A stretch of 64,000 bases of DNA from UBA7985 sp002690455. Lineage in GTDB: Bacteria; Pseudomonadota; Alphaproteobacteria; UBA7985. The stretch is taken from contig CBFIIW010000011.1 of assembly GCA_965662775.1 (NCBI GenBank), positions 1 through 64,000 of the forward strand. Reading direction: 5' to 3'. Position numbers and translations under genes: made by a program. A model generated the notes under the pieces. It was given only the letters and a program-made list of their open reading frames with translations. It ran no database searches and was not told where the DNA came from. Shown piece by piece: positions 33,456 through 42,410 of the stretch (the stretch's first letter is position 1; each line of letters starts with the position of its first letter).

Positions 33456-34856
33456 TTAGAAGTCGATTTGACTGGCTGCCAGCGACTGCACGCCCTCGAG
33501 TGTGAATTCCATATCGGTGGCATCAAACGCGGCTGTGTCACTGTTATCAGCGTCGACGAGGACTACGATGTCTGCACCTGAGTCATAGAACACAACATCA
33601 TTTGTATCGAGTTCGGCGATGGCTGCTGCGCTGTTTGCGTGCAAGGTTGTGTCAAGGCCATCGGTCAGGTTGAAAGCGGTCAGGTCGAGCATGTCGTCTG
33701 ACCCAAAGGCCTGGATCACGTGGTTGACCGTTACCTGTGCGACCTCAAAGTCGACAATGTCCTCGCCAGTCCCCAAATCAATCGTCAGGATTGCACTCTG
33801 GTCTAAGGCCAGGACAATTTCATCGTTACCGGTAGCCATATCGAAGGTTGCCGTCGCACCAACGTCACTGCTGATCGTCAGCAAGTCGGCACCCGCACCC
33901 ATATCGCCAACCAGTCCGGCCTGAACTGTGTTGCTTATGGTGATGGCGTCGTTACCGTCGGCCGCATCAAAATCCGCGGTCAAAGCGCCCGTCGCAGCAA
34001 CTTCGTCGTTGTTGTTGGACAAGTTCCCCGAAATATCGGCTGTAGCGTCAGTCACCAATGGGCGGGTTGCGTTATTATCGACTGAAATCGTGACGGTGGA
34101 AGAGCTTGCCTCTCCATGGTCATCGGTCGCTGTGACTGTTACCTGATAGTCGTTATCGCGATCGGCATCACCGGGCGATTCAAAGTTCGGCTCGTCAGTG
34201 AATGCAATTGCGCCCGCGCTGCTGATTGTGAAGAATTCAGAATCTGCGCCAGACAGGGAGTAGGTGATGGTGTCTTTTTCCGCATCGGTTGCGGTGACCG
34301 TGAGGACCGTCCCGGTGTCATCTTCGTCAAAGCTCGTGCTGTAGGTCGCGGCCGAGAACTCAGGCGCAGTATTATTCGAGCGCGTGATTACGATGTAGGC
34401 GAGGATGCCCGCTGCGACGAGACCGACAGGAATCAGAATACCTGCGTAGCCCAAACCGCCGAGCAGACCTGGCGAGCTGTAGGTTGGGTAGGCACCTGAA
34501 GTTGGCGGAATGTAGCCATTCTGGGCCAGTTCAACGCCATCGATTAAGTCTGAGACCATGATCTGATCGCCGACGAGGCCGTATTCACCTCTTGGGATGA
34601 TCATTTCCTCACCGCTGGCCAGCATCACCCGAAGGTCGCCATCCTCGGTGAAACCCATCGGTGTACCGTCGATTGCATTAAAAGGGCTGTCAGTCGAAGC
34701 GCGCGCAGACTGCGCCGCAGCCTCACTGGCGGTCAACACAAAGGCAGCGCCCAGACTGATTGCAGAGAATGCTTGAGCAGCCCTCGCCATGCGGCGCTGG
34801 TAGGCGCGCCGCGAAAAGAGCACTTCGGGGATCAAATTGTGGTTTGCCGTGGCCAT
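33456..34856 (-). CDS. Cadherin-like domain surface protein with RTX-like C-terminus, paralogue 1
   Basis: A 466-residue protein. Residues 24-49 resemble a signal peptide (ending ASEAAAQ). A Gly-rich hydrophobic segment at about 130-157 (LLGGLGYAGILIPVGLVAAG then ILAYIVI) is a likely membrane span. Residues 163-260 form a cadherin-like module (APEFS, TVTATDAEKDTITYSL, YQVTVTATDDHGEASSSTVTISV). Residues 261-466 are Asp/Gly/Asn-rich with GxGxD-like strands (DMGAGADLLTISSD, DLGTGEDIVDF) as in calcium-binding RTX proteins. ATG 34856 is chosen because GGAG lies 11 bases upstream and the longer frame is unconserved in character. It stands 199 bases downstream of a second gene with the same domain order. 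Function is unknown; surface adhesion or matrix is plausible. Confidence 0.7.
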   Translation of the reverse strand: MATANHNLIPEVLFSRRAYQRRMARAAQAFSAISLGAAFVLTASEAAAQSARASTDSPFNAIDGTPMGFTEDGDLRVMLASGEEMIIPRGEYGLVGDQIMVSDLIDGVELAQNGYIPPTSGAYPTYSSPGLLGGLGYAGILIPVGLVAAGILAYIVITRSNNTAPEFSAATYSTSFDEDDTGTVLTVTATDAEKDTITYSLSGADSEFFTISSAGAIAFTDEPNFESPGDADRDNDYQVTVTATDDHGEASSSTVTISVDNNATRPLVTDATADISGNLSNNNDEVAATGALTADFDAADGNDAITISNTVQAGLVGDMGAGADLLTISSDVGATATFDMATGNDEIVLALDQSAILTIDLGTGEDIVDFEVAQVTVNHVIQAFGSDDMLDLTAFNLTDGLDTTLHANSAAAIAELDTNDVVFYDSGADIVVLVDADNSDTAAFDATDMEFTLEGVQSLAASQIDF

Positions 34857-35055
34857 CGTCTTATTTCTCCTGCGGGCGAAATTTGCCCAAAAACTCTGAA
34901 AAATTCGTAAAAAGCGGAGTGGATCCACTAATCGACTCCAAAATGCCAAGTTATGCGCAGTTTGTATAGAGTCCCTTCGGCATAATTGCAAATTACGCGC
35001 CAATTATGGTGGATATCTGCAGCAGTTGCTGAGAACAATTGGCAAACAGCCAAGA

Positions 35056-36510
35056 TTATACGAGTATGATGCTGTCCTCAGTGATGATCGTGTCCTCAAA
35101 TTTGATCGTCGAAAGGGGTGCTGTGGGAGTGGTGCCCACCAGTAAGAATGAGTCTTCACCATTGTCATAGGTTGCTACCGGTGTTCCTGCTGCCAGGTGA
35201 TTGGCTGCGTCTCTACCATTATCATAGCGACCGATGGTCTGACCCCCACCCGTGATCCCGATGAGGTTGAGGATGTCAAAGGCTCCGAAGTTCTGAATTA
35301 CGAGGCTGGTCACGTCGTCCACCAGCGTGATCCGGTCTACGCCATCGCCAGTATCCAGCGAGATCGCAGCGCTGTCGTTCGTGTTAAAGACAATGGTGTC
35401 TTCACCGCCACCCAGTTCAATGCCAAGCTGCCCAACCGTTCCCTGAACCTCCACGTAGTCATTGCCAAGACCGGTGGAGACTTCATTAAGGCTGGGTGCA
35501 TTGCCAGGCGCCTTGACCTCAACAATGTCCGCGAATTCAGAGGACCCTGGGAGCAGAAAACTTACGTTTTGATCGAAGAATGGGACAAACGCTGGCACCA
35601 TCGTCAGCTCAATAGTCTGCGTATCGGTCTCACCGCGGCCGTCTTCGGCCTGCACAGTGAAATCATAGACGCCGTTAAAGTCTCCATCGCCGGGGGACAG
35701 AATCTGCGGATCTGAAATAAAAGTGATTTCACCGGTATCGGGGTCGATCTCGAACAGCCGGGAGTCATCAGTGAGACTCTGAATGATTGAATATTCGAGC
35801 GTGTCATCATCATCGTCGAAGGCCTCGACGGTCATGACGGCATCACCGCGCGGTGCTTCTTCGAAGGTTTCATAGCGAAGCGGCAGATCGAAGTGCGGGG
35901 CTTCATTCAAGGAACGCCAAAGCAGATAACCGGCGCCCAGCCCGGTCAGTGACACGCTGGTGCCGAGGTAGCCTAGCAGACTGCCTCCATAGCCACTATC
36001 GCCCCAATGATCTTCGGGCCAGAACGAGGTGTAGCTGGAGGCTGCTGGTGCAGCAGTTTGCGCTACTGGTGCGGTCGTGGTCTGCGCCACTTCTTCGGGC
36101 TGGCCGAGCAAAGTAACAGCCGGAACCGGTGACGGGGCAGCGGTGATTTGTGGCAGCGCGATGGCAGGCAGGACCGGCGGCACCGGCGCTGCGAGAACTA
36201 CGCCTTCCGGTGGTGGCATCGCTCCTAGGGTCGTGACGCTGCTCATCAGGACGGTCTCGGCGGGTAGCCCCGCGGTGGTGTCTGCCCGCGCGGAAGCCGG
36301 GGACGACATGGTGGGTCCTGTGATGGCTGCCGCAGACGAGGCCGTGAAGGTATCGTAGCCTTGTGCCAGTGCAGGTGTAGAAGGCAGCAGGGCCGCGGCA
36401 CTCGCAGCGGCAGCAACGCCCGTGATAGCAGCAGCCGAGGCAGCCGTGCCATTTCGTTGCTTGTCGCTTCCGCGAGTGGCAGACAGTGCTGCTGTCGATG
36501 ACCGTTGCAT
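35056..36510 (-). CDS. Cadherin-like domain surface protein with RTX-like C-terminus, paralogue 2
   Basis: A 484-residue protein with the same order as its neighbour: signal-like segment (residues 23-50, ending TPALAQ), a Pro/Ala/Thr-rich stalk (about 95-165), a Gly-rich hydrophobic segment (174-199: GYGGSLLGYLGTSVSLTGLG and on), a cadherin-like module (204-306: APHFD, VMTVEAFDDDDDTLEYSI, YDFTVQAEDGRGETDTQTIEL), and a C-terminal Asp/Gly-rich region (STGLGNDYVEVQ, LGGGEDTIVFN, LDTGDGVDRITLV). The stalk is much longer than in paralogue 1. Both modules share the phrase SPGD before their last strands. ATG 36510 follows AAGGGAT; longer frames are unconserved in character. Function unknown. Confidence 0.68.
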   Translation of the reverse strand: MQRSSTAALSATRGSDKQRNGTAASAAAITGVAAAASAAALLPSTPALAQGYDTFTASSAAAITGPTMSSPASARADTTAGLPAETVLMSSVTTLGAMPPPEGVVLAAPVPPVLPAIALPQITAAPSPVPAVTLLGQPEEVAQTTTAPVAQTAAPAASSYTSFWPEDHWGDSGYGGSLLGYLGTSVSLTGLGAGYLLWRSLNEAPHFDLPLRYETFEEAPRGDAVMTVEAFDDDDDTLEYSIIQSLTDDSRLFEIDPDTGEITFISDPQILSPGDGDFNGVYDFTVQAEDGRGETDTQTIELTMVPAFVPFFDQNVSFLLPGSSEFADIVEVKAPGNAPSLNEVSTGLGNDYVEVQGTVGQLGIELGGGEDTIVFNTNDSAAISLDTGDGVDRITLVDDVTSLVIQNFGAFDILNLIGITGGGQTIGRYDNGRDAANHLAAGTPVATYDNGEDSFLLVGTTPTAPLSTIKFEDTIITEDSIILV

Positions 36511-37017
36511 CTCGTATCCCTTAAGCCCGCTTTCCCCCGGATCTGCCCAACTGGGGTTCGCCTCAGTCCACGCAAACCGATGAAGCCGAAACTCCACAAT
36601 ATTATGCGAGTAAAATCGTGCATCGGTTGGCAAAAGTCCACCGTCAAAACGTCGTGGCAGAGATATTTTTTGCCATCGGCAAGGTGGCTTGGTCGGCTAT
36701 TCCGGCATGGCCGGACGCCGGTTACACAGACTGCTCCACCGCGCCCGCCACGCCAGCGGCCACGCGCCCGGTGCTGAAGCTGCTGCCCGGCGAGACAGTT
36801 GCGTTCCCAGCCGGGTCTCGCCCAGTGAACACTACGCCTGGCTTTCAACTGTCAAACCCGCCGGGTTTTTAGGTCTATCAGGCACCAGCAGGCTGGTACT
36901 TCCTCGTTCCCCTTCAATAACCCTCCGCCCCGGTTCCAGTTTTCGGCCTGCCCTTGCTAGGCAGGGCGAAGAATCTACGGCATAAGGCGTGTCATCGATC
37001 GAATTGAGGCGCAGTTT
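36511..37017. other. Divergent intergenic region, no gene recognised
   Basis: 507 bases between the minus-strand surface protein gene and the plus-strand KAS III gene. It contains a small perfect hairpin AAACCC-GCC-GGGTTT followed by TT (36854-36870). Short open frames here have no convincing start or family character. Promoters for both flanking genes should lie here, but no strong consensus pair was identified. Confidence 0.4.
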
Positions 37018-38166
37018 ATGTACGCGGCAGCGATTTCTGGAACCGGGCTCTTCACCCCGGGTAACAGCATTTCTAACGACGAGTTGGTCGAGGCGCTCAA
37101 TGCCTTTGTCGAACGATATAACACCGAAAACGCTGCCCGGATTGCGGCGGGCCAAGTCGAAGCGCTTTCGCCGTCTTCGGATGACTTCATCGTAAAGGCC
37201 AGTGGCATCAAGTCCCGTTATGTGCTGGACAAGGAAGGCTTGCTCGACATTGACCGCATGGCTCCAAGCCTGCCAACCCGTGGCGACGATCAACTCTCTA
37301 TCCAGGCTGAAATGGCCATACAGCCCTCGCTCAATGCGCTGGCTGAAGCGGGACTGGAAGTCGGCGAAATTGATGGTGTAATCTGCGCTGCCTCCAACAT
37401 GCAGCGCGCCTATCCGGCCATGTCGATCGAAATTCAGGCTGCGCTGGGGTTGGATGCAGGCTGGGCCTTTGACATGAATGTGGCCTGCTCCTCCGCAACC
37501 TTTGCCATCGATATGGCAGCTGCCGCCGTGCGGTCGGGGCAGGCTCGGCGGATCCTGATGATCAACCCTGAAATTTGTTCGGCACACCTGAACTGGGAAA
37601 ACCGAGACTGCCACTTTATTTTCGGTGATGTTTGTACGGCGGCGATCGTTGAGCGTGAGGATCTCGCCCTCGACCGCAGCGCCGCGGGAGGGGACGGAGC
37701 AGTGTGGTCCATTCTTGGGTCAAAATTGCGCACCCAATTCTCCAATAACATCCGCAACAACTTCGGCTTTCTGAACCGCACCGAGGCTGAGGCCCGGACG
37801 GGCTGGGATCTGCTGTTCAAGCAAGAGGGGCGGAAGGTATTCAAGGAAGTGGTGCCTATGGTTGCCGACATGATCAGTGAACACCTCGGTGAGCATGATC
37901 TGGCTCCCGATGACGTGCGCCGGTTCTGGCTGCATCAGGCCAACAAGAACATGAACGACTTCATCGCCAAAAAAGTTCTGGGCCGTGCGCCGGAAGTAGA
38001 CGAGGCACCGATCGTGCTGGATGAGTTCGCCAATACCTCTTCGGCGGGCTGTGTGATTGCCTTTCACCGCCACCGTAGGGATCTGAATGTGGGTGATTTC
38101 GGGGTTCTGTGTTCCTTTGGCGCAGGCTATTCGGCCGGTAGCGTAATCGTGCGGCGCGCAGCTTGA
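37018..38166 (+). CDS. Beta-ketoacyl-ACP synthase III, long form
   Basis: A 382-residue thiolase-fold condensing enzyme. The nucleophile Cys is in NVACSSATFAIDMA (about residue 155), the His in FWLHQANKNMNDF, and the Asn in EFANTSSAGCVIA, giving the Cys-His-Asn triad of KAS III. It is about 50 residues longer than FabH; an N-terminal helical insertion (ELVEALNAFVERYNTENAAR) accounts for part, as in the FabY-like or long KAS III group. It could start fatty acid synthesis or take part in a specialised pathway. GAGG lies 7 bases before the ATG. A MoxR ATPase gene follows by 104 bases. Confidence 0.86.
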   Translation: MYAAAISGTGLFTPGNSISNDELVEALNAFVERYNTENAARIAAGQVEALSPSSDDFIVKASGIKSRYVLDKEGLLDIDRMAPSLPTRGDDQLSIQAEMAIQPSLNALAEAGLEVGEIDGVICAASNMQRAYPAMSIEIQAALGLDAGWAFDMNVACSSATFAIDMAAAAVRSGQARRILMINPEICSAHLNWENRDCHFIFGDVCTAAIVEREDLALDRSAAGGDGAVWSILGSKLRTQFSNNIRNNFGFLNRTEAEARTGWDLLFKQEGRKVFKEVVPMVADMISEHLGEHDLAPDDVRRFWLHQANKNMNDFIAKKVLGRAPEVDEAPIVLDEFANTSSAGCVIAFHRHRRDLNVGDFGVLCSFGAGYSAGSVIVRRAA

Positions 38167-38270
38167 GGCCCCTTTGTCAAGCAATCTGGAGCATGCATGC
38201 GTCATGATTCAGTCTTTATCCCGAGCCGTTTTTCCCCCATCCAGACTCAGACCGCAGGAGACTTCATTCG

Positions 38271-39122
38271 ATGACAAACATGCGCTTTGAGGGTACCGAC
38301 GCTTACGTTGCGGACGATGGCCTGATGACGGCTGTCAATGCCGCGATCACGCTGGAAAAGCCGATCCTCGTGAAAGGTGAGCCGGGAACGGGAAAGACGA
38401 TGCTGGCCGAGCAGGTTGCAACCGCGCTGGGGACACCGTTCATCCAATGGCACATCAAGTCTACGACCAAAGCCCGACAGGGGCTCTATGAGTACGATGC
38501 CGTCAGCCGGCTGCGCGACGGCCAGTTGGGCGAAGAGCGGGTTCACGACATCGGTAACTACATCGTGCGCGGCAAGCTGTGGGAAGCCTTTGAGAGTGAG
38601 AGCCGAGTGGTGCTGTTGATCGACGAGATCGACAAGGCCGACATCGAGTTCCCAAACGACTTGCTGCTGGAACTCGATCGAATGGAGTTCTTCGTCTACG
38701 AGCTTAATCAGGTGATTCGCGCCAAGCACCGCCCCATTATCATTATCACTTCGAACAACGAGAAGGAGCTTCCTGACGCCTTCCTGCGCCGCTGCTTCTT
38801 CCACTACATCACGTTCCCGGATCGAGAGACGCTGACGAAGATCGTGGACGTTCACTGCCCTGGCATCAAGAAGACGATGCTTAAGGCGGCCCTGGAGGCA
38901 TTCTTTGGCTTGCGCGAAATTCCGGGATTGAAAAAGAAGCCCTCGACATCAGAATTGCTAGACTGGCTGAAGTTGCTGATGGCTGAAGACATCGACGAAA
39001 GCGTGCTTCGGGAGTCGGCCACGAAGAAGGTGATCCCGCCACTGTACGGTGCATTGCTCAAGAACGAGCAGGATGTGCAGCTGTTTGAACGACTGGCGTT
39101 CATGGCCCGTCGCGAGACCTGA
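38271..39122 (+). CDS. MoxR-family AAA+ ATPase
   Basis: A 283-residue AAA+ protein. Walker A is VKGEPGTGKTML (35-46), Walker B LLIDEIDKADIE, sensor 1 TSNNEKELPDAFLRRC, with the FHYITFP segment typical of the MoxR group. These ATPases act as chaperones that insert cofactors or metals, normally together with a von Willebrand factor A (VWA/CoxE) protein encoded next door. Here the next gene runs on the opposite strand and is a lipoprotein, so the usual partner is absent from this locus. AGGAG lies 10 bases upstream. Confidence 0.9.
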   Translation: MTNMRFEGTDAYVADDGLMTAVNAAITLEKPILVKGEPGTGKTMLAEQVATALGTPFIQWHIKSTTKARQGLYEYDAVSRLRDGQLGEERVHDIGNYIVRGKLWEAFESESRVVLLIDEIDKADIEFPNDLLLELDRMEFFVYELNQVIRAKHRPIIIITSNNEKELPDAFLRRCFFHYITFPDRETLTKIVDVHCPGIKKTMLKAALEAFFGLREIPGLKKKPSTSELLDWLKLLMAEDIDESVLRESATKKVIPPLYGALLKNEQDVQLFERLAFMARRET

Positions 39123-39159
39123 GCCCGGATGCGGGGCCGTCCGATCAGCAACCTGCTCA

Positions 39160-39771
39160 TCAATACCGAGAAATACAGTCCTCCGTAACGACGGGGTAAC
39201 CGCCCTGACCGATCGGGCAGTTGGCATAAGGGTCGGCATATGGCGCTTCGTCGGCTGCCGAGGACGCCCCGTTCGCCAGCGCGTTGATTAGGGCTTCGGC
39301 CGAGGTGGATGTCCCACTGCTGCCACCCCCCGCTTGCGGGTCGTCGGCTTGCAGGACGCCAACAGCACGCGGGTCGGCTTCGCTGCATTCGATGAAGTAG
39401 AAGCGCTGACCTGTATTTGGATCGCTCGCATCAATCACCTTCGTCACGTCGCCAAAACCTGAGCTGGTGCAGTAGCCGGCGTTTTGTGCGTGGGCAGGTG
39501 ACTTGAACAGTGCGTGTGGAAAAGCATCGCCTGACACTTCGACAATCATCTGGAAACGCTGCCGGTCTAGGCCTGCCGGGCGGGCACGGTCGATAGCGCC
39601 AAAGTCAGGTCCGAGGTCGGTCGCGGCGCCGTCGTGCAGGTTATCGCCCTCAGAACTGGCCGTTCCTAGGGCTTCTCCGCGCTGCTGCACCGCCGCCTCG
39701 ATTGTAGACTGATCGCAGGCTGATACCATGACGCCCAGCACCATCAAGCTCGGTATCGCAAATCTCATCAT
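39160..39771 (-). CDS. Lipoprotein of unknown function
   Basis: A 203-residue protein with a lipoprotein signal peptide: MMRFAIPSLMVLGVMVSAC, Cys19 or 18 depending on which of two adjacent ATGs is used (39771 or 39768). The mature part contains a region around RFQMIVEVSGDAFPHALFKSP with two later cysteines (NAGYCTSS, FIECSEADP), a Gly/Ser linker and an Asp/Pro-rich end. Longer frames upstream run into 13-bp tandem repeats and are not accepted. It converges on the MoxR gene, 37 bases apart. No family is recognised. Confidence 0.65.
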   Translation of the reverse strand: MMRFAIPSLMVLGVMVSACDQSTIEAAVQQRGEALGTASSEGDNLHDGAATDLGPDFGAIDRARPAGLDRQRFQMIVEVSGDAFPHALFKSPAHAQNAGYCTSSGFGDVTKVIDASDPNTGQRFYFIECSEADPRAVGVLQADDPQAGGGSSGTSTSAEALINALANGASSAADEAPYADPYANCPIGQGGYPVVTEDCISRY

Positions 39772-39863
39772 ATCCCCAACGCCCCTTATCTGCCGCGGGT
39801 CGTTCCCCTGCCGCTCCCGCGCGTACCATTCATTCAACGGCCAATATCCGGTCAGGTGCCCGT

Positions 39864-39915
39864 TTTTCCTCGCCGGTTTCCCTCGCCGTTTTCCCTCGCC
39901 GGTTTCCCTTTGCCA
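39864..39915. repeat. Four 13-bp tandem repeats (VNTR-like)
   Basis: Units TTTTCCTCGCCGG, TTTCCCTCGCCGT, TTTCCCTCGCCGG and TTTCCCTTTGCCA follow directly (39864, 39877, 39890, 39903). They lie 93 bases upstream of the start of the minus-strand lipoprotein gene, in or near its promoter region, and are purine-rich on that strand. Confidence 0.85.
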
Positions 39916-40093
39916 GTCGTCCTTTGCCCTTAGACCCTTAACGACATTCCCTATTTCGCATGATTCCCTTATGCGCATTCGCCTTGGTACGGTCCAATGC
40001 GGATACCTGAAAGAATAGCGAGCAAGCCTTGACGCCTTGGCATTTCCGGCACTCTAGTGAGGAAATCGACTCAGAGAAAGGGGTGAGCCCTGC

Positions 40094-40573
40094 GTGATCG
40101 AGCAGTTTAGCCGGGGTCCCAGACAGCCCCAGACACAGAGCCAGGCGGAGTTTGACGCCCGCGTGCGTCAGACCCTCGACGGGCAGCATTTCGCCAAGAC
40201 ACTGGGTATCGAGCCGGTTTCAATTGAATACGGATGCGTTAGCTTGCGATTGCCCGTACGACCGCCGGTGTTCCAGCAATATGGTTACGTTCACGGCGGC
40301 GCCATTAGCGCGCTGATGGATACTGCGACCGGCATGTGCTCGGTGACGCTCCTCGGACCAGACGAAATGGCGCTGACCTCCGAGTTAAAGATCAACTTCC
40401 TTAGTCCCGGTGAGGGCGATTACCTGATTGCCACAGCGCGGATCATCAAGGACGGACGCCGGTTGCTGATTATGGAGGCTGAGGCCACAGCTGTGTTTCC
40501 GAGTGGGGATACCCGGGACGTTGCCCATATGACCACGACCTATATAAGGTTTCCCAGAACTTCGGGTGACTGA
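40094..40573 (+). CDS. PaaI-family hotdog thioesterase
   Basis: A 159-residue hotdog-fold thioesterase of the PaaI type. The motif YGYVHGGAISALMDTATGM (residues about 62-80) carries the catalytic and hydrogen-bonding residues (His-Gly-Gly, and Asp in the following helix). Later strands ALTSELKINFLSP and LIATARIIKDGRRLLIMEAE are typical. It hydrolyses acyl-CoA thioesters in the cytosol. GTG 40094 is preceded by AAAGGGG about 9 bases upstream. The fumarase gene follows. Confidence 0.88.
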   Translation: MIEQFSRGPRQPQTQSQAEFDARVRQTLDGQHFAKTLGIEPVSIEYGCVSLRLPVRPPVFQQYGYVHGGAISALMDTATGMCSVTLLGPDEMALTSELKINFLSPGEGDYLIATARIIKDGRRLLIMEAEATAVFPSGDTRDVAHMTTTYIRFPRTSGD

Positions 40574-40689
40574 CAGCCCATAGGCAGGCCCCGCACGGCG
40601 CTGAACCCATGGCTTGCCCCTTGAGTGATGTCGCCCCGCTCTCAACGAACAGCCCATCGCCCGCAGTAGCAACAGTGAGCCCCGCTAGC

Positions 40690-42408
40690 ATGACTGATCC
40701 AAACCCGAACGCACCAGTGCCCAGCACTGAGTCCACCGCCTCACCCGTCTCTGCCTCACTCGACAGTGCGGGCTCACCGGTTCCACCTTTGTTTCCGCTG
40801 GGCCCGGACCCGACGCCCTATCGCCGTCTTGATGTCGAGGGCGTGTCGGTTGACCGGTTTCGTGGCGAAGAGGTGCTGGTGGTCGAGCCGGGGGCCCTGC
40901 GCGCGCTTTCCGAGGCAGCCTTTCGCGATATAAATCATTTCCTGCGCCCCAGTCATCTGCAACAGCTTGCCTCCATCCTGGAAGACCCCGAGGCCAGTGA
41001 GAACGATCGCTATGTTGCGATGGAGTATCTGAAAAACGCCTCGATTGCCGCGGGCGGAATCCTGCCCATGTGCCAGGATACCGGGACGGCGATTATCACG
41101 GCGAAGAAAGGGCGGCGAGTCTGGACGCCCGGTGGGGATGAGCAGGCGCTGGGGCAGGGTGTGCTCGATGCTTACGCCAAGAACAATCTGCGCTATAGCC
41201 AACTTGCCCCGCTGTCTATGTACGAAGAAGCCAACACCCGTAACAATCTGCCAGCGCAGATCGATATCGCGCTGGAAGGTGAGGGGGACTACAAGCTGCA
41301 GTTTATGGCCAAGGGCGGTGGTTCGGCGAACAAGACCTTCTTGTTCCAGTCCACGCCGTCCACGCTCGATCCCGCGCGACTGGTCACCTTTTTGGACGAA
41401 AAGATCCGTACTCTTGGAACGGCGGCCTGCCCTCCCTACCACCTCGCCATTGTCGTTGGTGGGTTGTCGGCAGAGCAGAATCTGAAGACAGTAAAGATGG
41501 CTTCAAGCCGGTATCTCGATGCCCTGCCAACGGTTGGTTCGGCCCAGGGCCACGCCTTCCGTGATCGCGAGATGGAGGCCCAAGTGCTGGACCTCACGCG
41601 CCAGATGGGGATTGGCGCTCAGTTCGGGGGCAAGTACTTTTGCCACGATGTCCGGGTGATCCGGCTACCGCGGCACGGGGCGTCGCTTCCTATTGGGCTG
41701 GGGGTGTCTTGCGGCGCGGACCGACAGGCGATGGCCAAGATCACGGCTGAGGGCGTCTTTCTTGAGCAGTTAGAGACTGACCCGGCGCGGTTCCTGCCCG
41801 ACGTTGCAGCAGGTGTTGGCCTGGAGGTTGGAAGCGCAACCGCAAGCGCACAGGAAGCTGTTGCGGTCGACCTTAACCGGCCTATGGACAAGATCCGTGC
41901 ACAGCTGTCGGCCTTGCGTGTGACTACACGTGTGATGCTGAGCGGGACAATGATTGTCGCGCGCGATCTGGCGCATTCAAAGATCCGTTCGCGTCTGGAG
42001 GCGGGTGAGCCTATGCCGGACTATTTTAAAGATCACCCCGTTTATTATGCCGGGCCGGCGAAGACGCCTGAAGGCTATGCTTCGGGGGCTTTCGGGCCAA
42101 CAACGGCCGGCCGCATGGATGCCTTCGTCGATCAGTTTCAGGCACTGGGTGGTTCGATGGTGATGCTGGCAAAGGGCAACCGCAGCCCTCAGGTGCGTGA
42201 AGCGTGCGCGCGCCACGGTGGTTTCTATCTGGGTACGATTGGCGGTGTTGCGGCCAAGGTAGCGCAGGAAGCGATTAAGGCGATGGACGTGCTCGAATAT
42301 CCTGAATTGGGCATGGAGGCGATCTGGAAGATCGAGGTGGAGAACTTTCCAGCCTTTGTGATTATTGATGACAAGGGCAATGACTTTTTCCAGGATCTGA
42401 AAATCTAA
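40690..42408 (+). CDS. fumA: Class I fumarate hydratase (iron-sulfur type)
   Basis: A 572-residue two-domain fumarase (alpha and beta parts fused). The three cysteines that would hold the 4Fe-4S cluster lie in LPMCQDTGTA, TAACPPYHLAIVVGG and GVSCGADRQA. The C-terminal half has ALRVTTRVMLSGTMIVARDLAH and YYAGPAKTPEGYASGAFGPTTAGRMD. It hydrates fumarate to malate. The first 35 residues are Pro/Ser/Ala-rich and unlike the family, whose similarity starts near PPLFPLGPDPTPY. ATG 40690 is chosen over 40609, but neither has a good ribosome binding site. Confidence 0.93.
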   Translation: MTDPNPNAPVPSTESTASPVSASLDSAGSPVPPLFPLGPDPTPYRRLDVEGVSVDRFRGEEVLVVEPGALRALSEAAFRDINHFLRPSHLQQLASILEDPEASENDRYVAMEYLKNASIAAGGILPMCQDTGTAIITAKKGRRVWTPGGDEQALGQGVLDAYAKNNLRYSQLAPLSMYEEANTRNNLPAQIDIALEGEGDYKLQFMAKGGGSANKTFLFQSTPSTLDPARLVTFLDEKIRTLGTAACPPYHLAIVVGGLSAEQNLKTVKMASSRYLDALPTVGSAQGHAFRDREMEAQVLDLTRQMGIGAQFGGKYFCHDVRVIRLPRHGASLPIGLGVSCGADRQAMAKITAEGVFLEQLETDPARFLPDVAAGVGLEVGSATASAQEAVAVDLNRPMDKIRAQLSALRVTTRVMLSGTMIVARDLAHSKIRSRLEAGEPMPDYFKDHPVYYAGPAKTPEGYASGAFGPTTAGRMDAFVDQFQALGGSMVMLAKGNRSPQVREACARHGGFYLGTIGGVAAKVAQEAIKAMDVLEYPELGMEAIWKIEVENFPAFVIIDDKGNDFFQDLKI

Positions 42409-42410
42409 TA

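Noticed and set aside
36246..36985. Several open frames of 60-200 codons around the 36.5-37.0 kb gap
   Set aside because: They cross coding and non-coding sequence, are Arg/Pro-rich, and lack ribosome binding sites.
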